In this document: positions 5,572 to 6,736 of the stretch, piece by piece
Layout of the letters: each line of letters opens with the position of its first letter
Position numbering within the stretch: position 1 is the first letter of the stretch
NCBI GenBank assembly: GCA_041486365.1
Contig: JBGPLH010000182.1
Location: 1-6,736, forward strand
DNA from: JBGPLH01 sp041486365 [NCBI: Thermodesulfobacteriota bacterium]
GTDB taxonomy: Bacteria > JAUYMQ01
Direction of reading: 5' to 3'
Length of the DNA stretch: 6,736 bases
Made by a program: the position numbers and the translations under genes
Notes under the pieces: model-generated
The model's database searches: none
What the model was told of the DNA's origin: nothing
Seen by the model: the letters and a program-made list of their open reading frames with translations, nothing else

Positions 5572-6701
5572 CCCGCCTCCGCCTGACTCGCCGTCCCCGC
5601 CGCTCCCGTCGCGCGCCGCAGCGCCGACCTCGGGTCCTCCCCGCGCTTCTGCGCGTCGAGGAAGAATGCCACCACCTTCCGCAGGTCCCGTCCCTTCGCC
5701 TCGTAGAGCCGCTCGAAGGCTGGCAGGTCGCCGTAGTAGCGGCGGTTCGCCAGGATCACCGCGTTGTTCCACTCTTGCCGCGCGAAGTCCTCGTAGAGCG
5801 GCATGGAGAACCCCTTCTTCATATCCTCGAAGGCGCGCTTCTCCTCCCGGAAGATCTCCTCCCGCCGGGCCAGTGTCTCCCGCTCCGGAAGCTTCCGGGC
5901 GTACAGCGCCTCGAGGCGACGTGACACCTTCTCGATGAACGCGCCGAAGGCCACGTCGTCGGCGATGCGCGCCCGGGCCTCGCGCACGCGGCGGTCGTCG
6001 GGGCCGAAGCGGCGCGCGAGGAAGGCCAGGCCCGCCGTGTTCCCCACGAAGGTGGCGAACCCCTCGTCGAAGTCGACCTCTCCCTTGAGGAAGAGGGTTG
6101 CATGGGTGAGCTCGTGAAGAATCAGCTCGGGGATCTCCGCCTCCGGATAGCGCAGGAACGTCGAAAAGATCGGATCGCCGAACCAGCCGAGCGTGCTATA
6201 GGCGGCCACACCGCCCACGGTGGTGTCGTACCCCTCGCCGGAGAGCCGCCGGGCCTCTTCGTCGGCCCGGGGCCGCGCGAAGTAGCCCTTGTAGGGGACG
6301 GTGCCGACGACCGGAAACCACCAGTGGTAGGCCTCGAGCCGGGTCCTTTCGGCGGCGGAGACGACCCAGCAGACGACCTTGCGATCGAGACGTACGTAGG
6401 TGTCGAAGTTGTGCGTGCGCCGGAGGCCGATCTGCTCCTCCCCGTAGCGCTTGGCCTCCCGGGCGAGCCGGATCAGCGATTTCTCCTTCTGGCTCGCGGA
6501 CGGGTCGCCCAGGACCTGCGTGACGTCGCGCCGCGCCAGCAGGATTCGAGCCTGCCCGATCCCGAGATGCATCAGATAGAGCGCGGGGCAGGCCGGAAGC
6601 GCCGCCAGCGCCCCGAGCACAGCGACGGCGATCACTGCCGGCACCGCGCGCCGGGCGCGCGGTGGGCGCTTGCTGTCGGGTCGGGCGGACTCTCGTGTCA
6701 C
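5568..6701 (-). CDS. Putative zinc aminopeptidase, probable lipoprotein (PF10023-like)
   Basis: A 377-residue protein with the zinc-peptidase motif HELTH (H196, E197, H200) and a downstream Glu213 in DFDEGFATF as probable third ligand. It also has YDTTVGGVAAYSTLGWFGDP (158-177) and WNNAVILANRRYY (311-323), which I recognise from the predicted aminopeptidase family PF10023 (COG4324). The N terminus has a basic region (KRPPRARR), a hydrophobic stretch (residues 20-37) and Cys38 in ALPAC, a weak lipobox with Pro at -2. Membrane anchoring facing the periplasm is likely, by lipid or by the uncleaved helix. Residues 255-295 are charged and helical-looking. GTG 6701 retains the basic region but lacks a good ribosome-binding site, and the frame stays open to the window's right edge, so the true start could lie outside. 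The stop overlaps the next gene's start (ATGA). The activity is inferred from the motif; family substrates are largely unknown. Confidence 0.85.
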   Translation of the reverse strand: MTRESARPDSKRPPRARRAVPAVIAVAVLGALAALPACPALYLMHLGIGQARILLARRDVTQVLGDPSASQKEKSLIRLAREAKRYGEEQIGLRRTHNFDTYVRLDRKVVCWVVSAAERTRLEAYHWWFPVVGTVPYKGYFARPRADEEARRLSGEGYDTTVGGVAAYSTLGWFGDPIFSTFLRYPEAEIPELILHELTHATLFLKGEVDFDEGFATFVGNTAGLAFLARRFGPDDRRVREARARIADDVAFGAFIEKVSRRLEALYARKLPERETLARREEIFREEKRAFEDMKKGFSMPLYEDFARQEWNNAVILANRRYYGDLPAFERLYEAKGRDLRKVVAFFLDAQKRGEDPRSALRRATGAAGTASQAEAG

Positions 6702-6736
6702 GGGCGGGCCGGAAGCTCCCGATCGCGGCGGGCGTC

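Noticed and set aside
5572-5772. 67-residue N-terminal extension of the MBL hydrolase
   Set aside because: It overlaps the aminopeptidase gene, is low-complexity Gly/Arg/Glu-rich, and the ATGA overlap with a nearby GGAGG at 5571 is a far better start.

Overview
The window is GC-rich bacterial chromosomal DNA with third codon positions almost all G or C and genes packed tightly. It carries acyl-CoA metabolism genes plus an unrelated-looking two-gene unit. No tRNA, rRNA, CRISPR array, insertion sequence or phage gene is visible. The base composition and gene content would fit a myxobacterium- or deltaproteobacterium-like lineage, an actinobacterium, or one of the GC-rich soil/sediment candidate phyla. 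The sequence alone does not decide the taxon.

Layout: (1) 1-2026, minus strand, is a two-gene operon. A fused HMG-CoA-synthase-like/DUF35 (zinc ribbon plus OB-fold) protein is followed after 11 bases by a thiolase that runs off the left edge. (2) 2027-2192 is a divergent control region. A perfect 16-bp palindrome (2087-2102) holds the -35 element of a good minus-strand promoter and of a plausible plus-strand promoter. (3) 2193-4671, plus strand, encodes a stand-alone biotin carboxylase, a 71-residue single-domain biotin carrier, and a crotonase-superfamily protein that resembles methylmalonyl-CoA decarboxylase (YgfG/ScpB) more than a classical enoyl-CoA hydratase. (4) 6701-4687, minus strand, is a second operon that converges on the crotonase gene with only 15 bases between stops. 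It encodes a putative membrane-anchored zinc aminopeptidase (PF10023-like), translationally coupled by an ATGA overlap to a NAPE-PLD-like metallo-beta-lactamase-fold hydrolase.

How the genes may work together: the two divergent units look co-regulated through the shared palindrome. Both handle CoA thioesters, one by biotin-dependent carboxylation plus a decarboxylase/hydratase-type crotonase, the other by thiolase-type C-C bond cleavage or formation with a DUF35 partner. Known relatives of such combinations are the archaeal thiolase/HMG-CoA synthase/DUF35 complex, BbsAB of toluene degradation, Ltp2-ChsH2 of steroid side-chain degradation, and the Bacillus yng operon with its small biotin carrier. 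The most notable points are that the synthase-like domain seems to have lost the Cys, His and Glu catalytic residues of HMG-CoA synthase, and that no carboxyltransferase gene is present beside the biotin carboxylase and carrier. The actual substrate is not readable from the sequence.
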